From JAWXBM01 sp034440115 (GTDB lineage Bacteria; Pseudomonadota; Gammaproteobacteria; Xanthomonadales; SZUA-36): a stretch of 64,000 nt of DNA. A model generated the notes under the pieces. It was not told where the DNA came from, did not search any database, and was given only the letters and a program-made list of their open reading frames with translations. Shown here piece by piece: positions 63,738-64,000 of this stretch (position 1 is its first letter; each line of letters starts with the position of its first letter). Position numbers and translations under genes: made by a program. The DNA lies in NCBI GenBank assembly GCA_034440115.1, contig JAWXBM010000115.1:1-64000 (forward strand). Direction: 5' to 3'.

Positions 63738-63779
63738 TCAAGACTGGCGTACAAAACAGGCACTCAAAACAGGCACTTG
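63726..63779. repeat. Imperfect 13-bp tandem repeats at the def-fmt junction
   Basis: Units related to ACTCAAGACAGGC occur about four times in the 51-base gap and into the first codons of fmt. One unit contains the GTG start of fmt. Confidence 0.7.
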
Positions 63780-63788
63780 AACGAGTGG

Positions 63789-64000
63789 TCACAGCACGGC
63801 CACAGGCTTTTTATCGGACTGTTTTTTCTGTTTTTCCAGTTTTTTACGCACCATCTGGCGTTTCAATGGCGATAAATAATCCACCAACAGTTTGCCTTGC
63901 AAGTGGTCCATTTCATGCTGCAAACAGATGGAATGCAGGCCGCTGAGGTCCTCCTCAAACACCTGGCCTTTGGCATCAAAAGCCCGAATCCGAATGTTTT
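63789..64000 (-). CDS. def: Peptide deformylase, C-terminal part (gene continues past the window)
   Basis: The last 70 residues of peptide deformylase: IRIRAFDAKGQVFEEDLSG, the zinc motif CLQHEMDHLQGKLLVDYLSP (HEMDH with the catalytic glutamate), and a basic tail KKLEKQKKQSDKKPVAVL. It removes formyl groups from new proteins. The conserved order def-fmt-rsmB supports the call. The 5' part lies outside. Confidence 0.93.
   Translation of the reverse strand, partial: NIRIRAFDAKGQVFEEDLSGLHSICLQHEMDHLQGKLLVDYLSPLKRQMVRKKLEKQKKQSDKKPVAVL

Overview
The window looks like a chromosomal segment of a free-living gammaproteobacterium. The evidence is the glnA / DUF4124 / ntrB / ntrC operon, a glnK-amtB pair with a sigma-54 promoter, and the block def-fmt-rsmB-DUF4390-ntrY-ntrX-trkA-trkH, an order I know from gammaproteobacteria. 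No rRNA, tRNA, CRISPR array, phage or intact transposase was seen. The segment is rich in short palindromic repeats and in decayed or frameshifted genes.

Layout. 1-8.7 kb: periplasmic or secreted enzymes (two amidohydrolases, one with a G-run frameshift; a PQQ-type sugar dehydrogenase lipoprotein; a beta-propeller protein), an FMN reductase, a quinone oxidoreductase and a decayed membrane-protein gene. 8.9-10.9 kb: glnK-amtB under NtrC/sigma-54 control. 11-20 kb: a LysR regulator divergent from isocitrate lyase, then glycerate kinase, a Tat-exported molybdenum hydroxylase pair, a tartronate-semialdehyde-reductase-like enzyme and a PuuD-like membrane protein. 20.3-43.1 kb: seven long paralogues (plus the tail of an eighth) with three N-terminal membrane segments, a TolB-N/FlgO-like domain and TPR repeats. 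They are interrupted by an M20 peptidase, a bicarbonate transporter / exported carbonic anhydrase / LysR module and an amidohydrolase lipoprotein. 43.4-51.9 kb: a deleted sugar dehydrogenase remnant, uppP, the glnA-ntrBC operon, dtd and a lipid A-type acyltransferase. 51.5-64 kb: a TPR protein, trkH, trkA, ntrX, then bufC-bufB-bufA2 lying between ntrX and ntrY, followed by ntrY, DUF4390, rsmB, fmt and the 3' end of def.

How it works together. NtrB/NtrC encoded here very likely control both glnA (three upstream NtrC-like palindromes and a canonical -24/-12 promoter) and glnK-amtB (one palindrome and a -24/-12 promoter). NtrX carries a degenerate AAA+ core and probably does not activate sigma-54. 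The bufferin-type operon has its own candidate promoter and splits the ntrY-ntrX pair.

The most unusual part is the TolB-N/TPR array. Two palindromic repeat families sit between and inside these genes. In at least five of seven paralogues, repeat-derived DNA is translated in frame in the same linker, just before the TolB-N-like domain. One paralogue has lost its third membrane segment at such an insertion and is also frameshifted. Membrane topology, protein families and promoters were judged by eye; no searches could be run.
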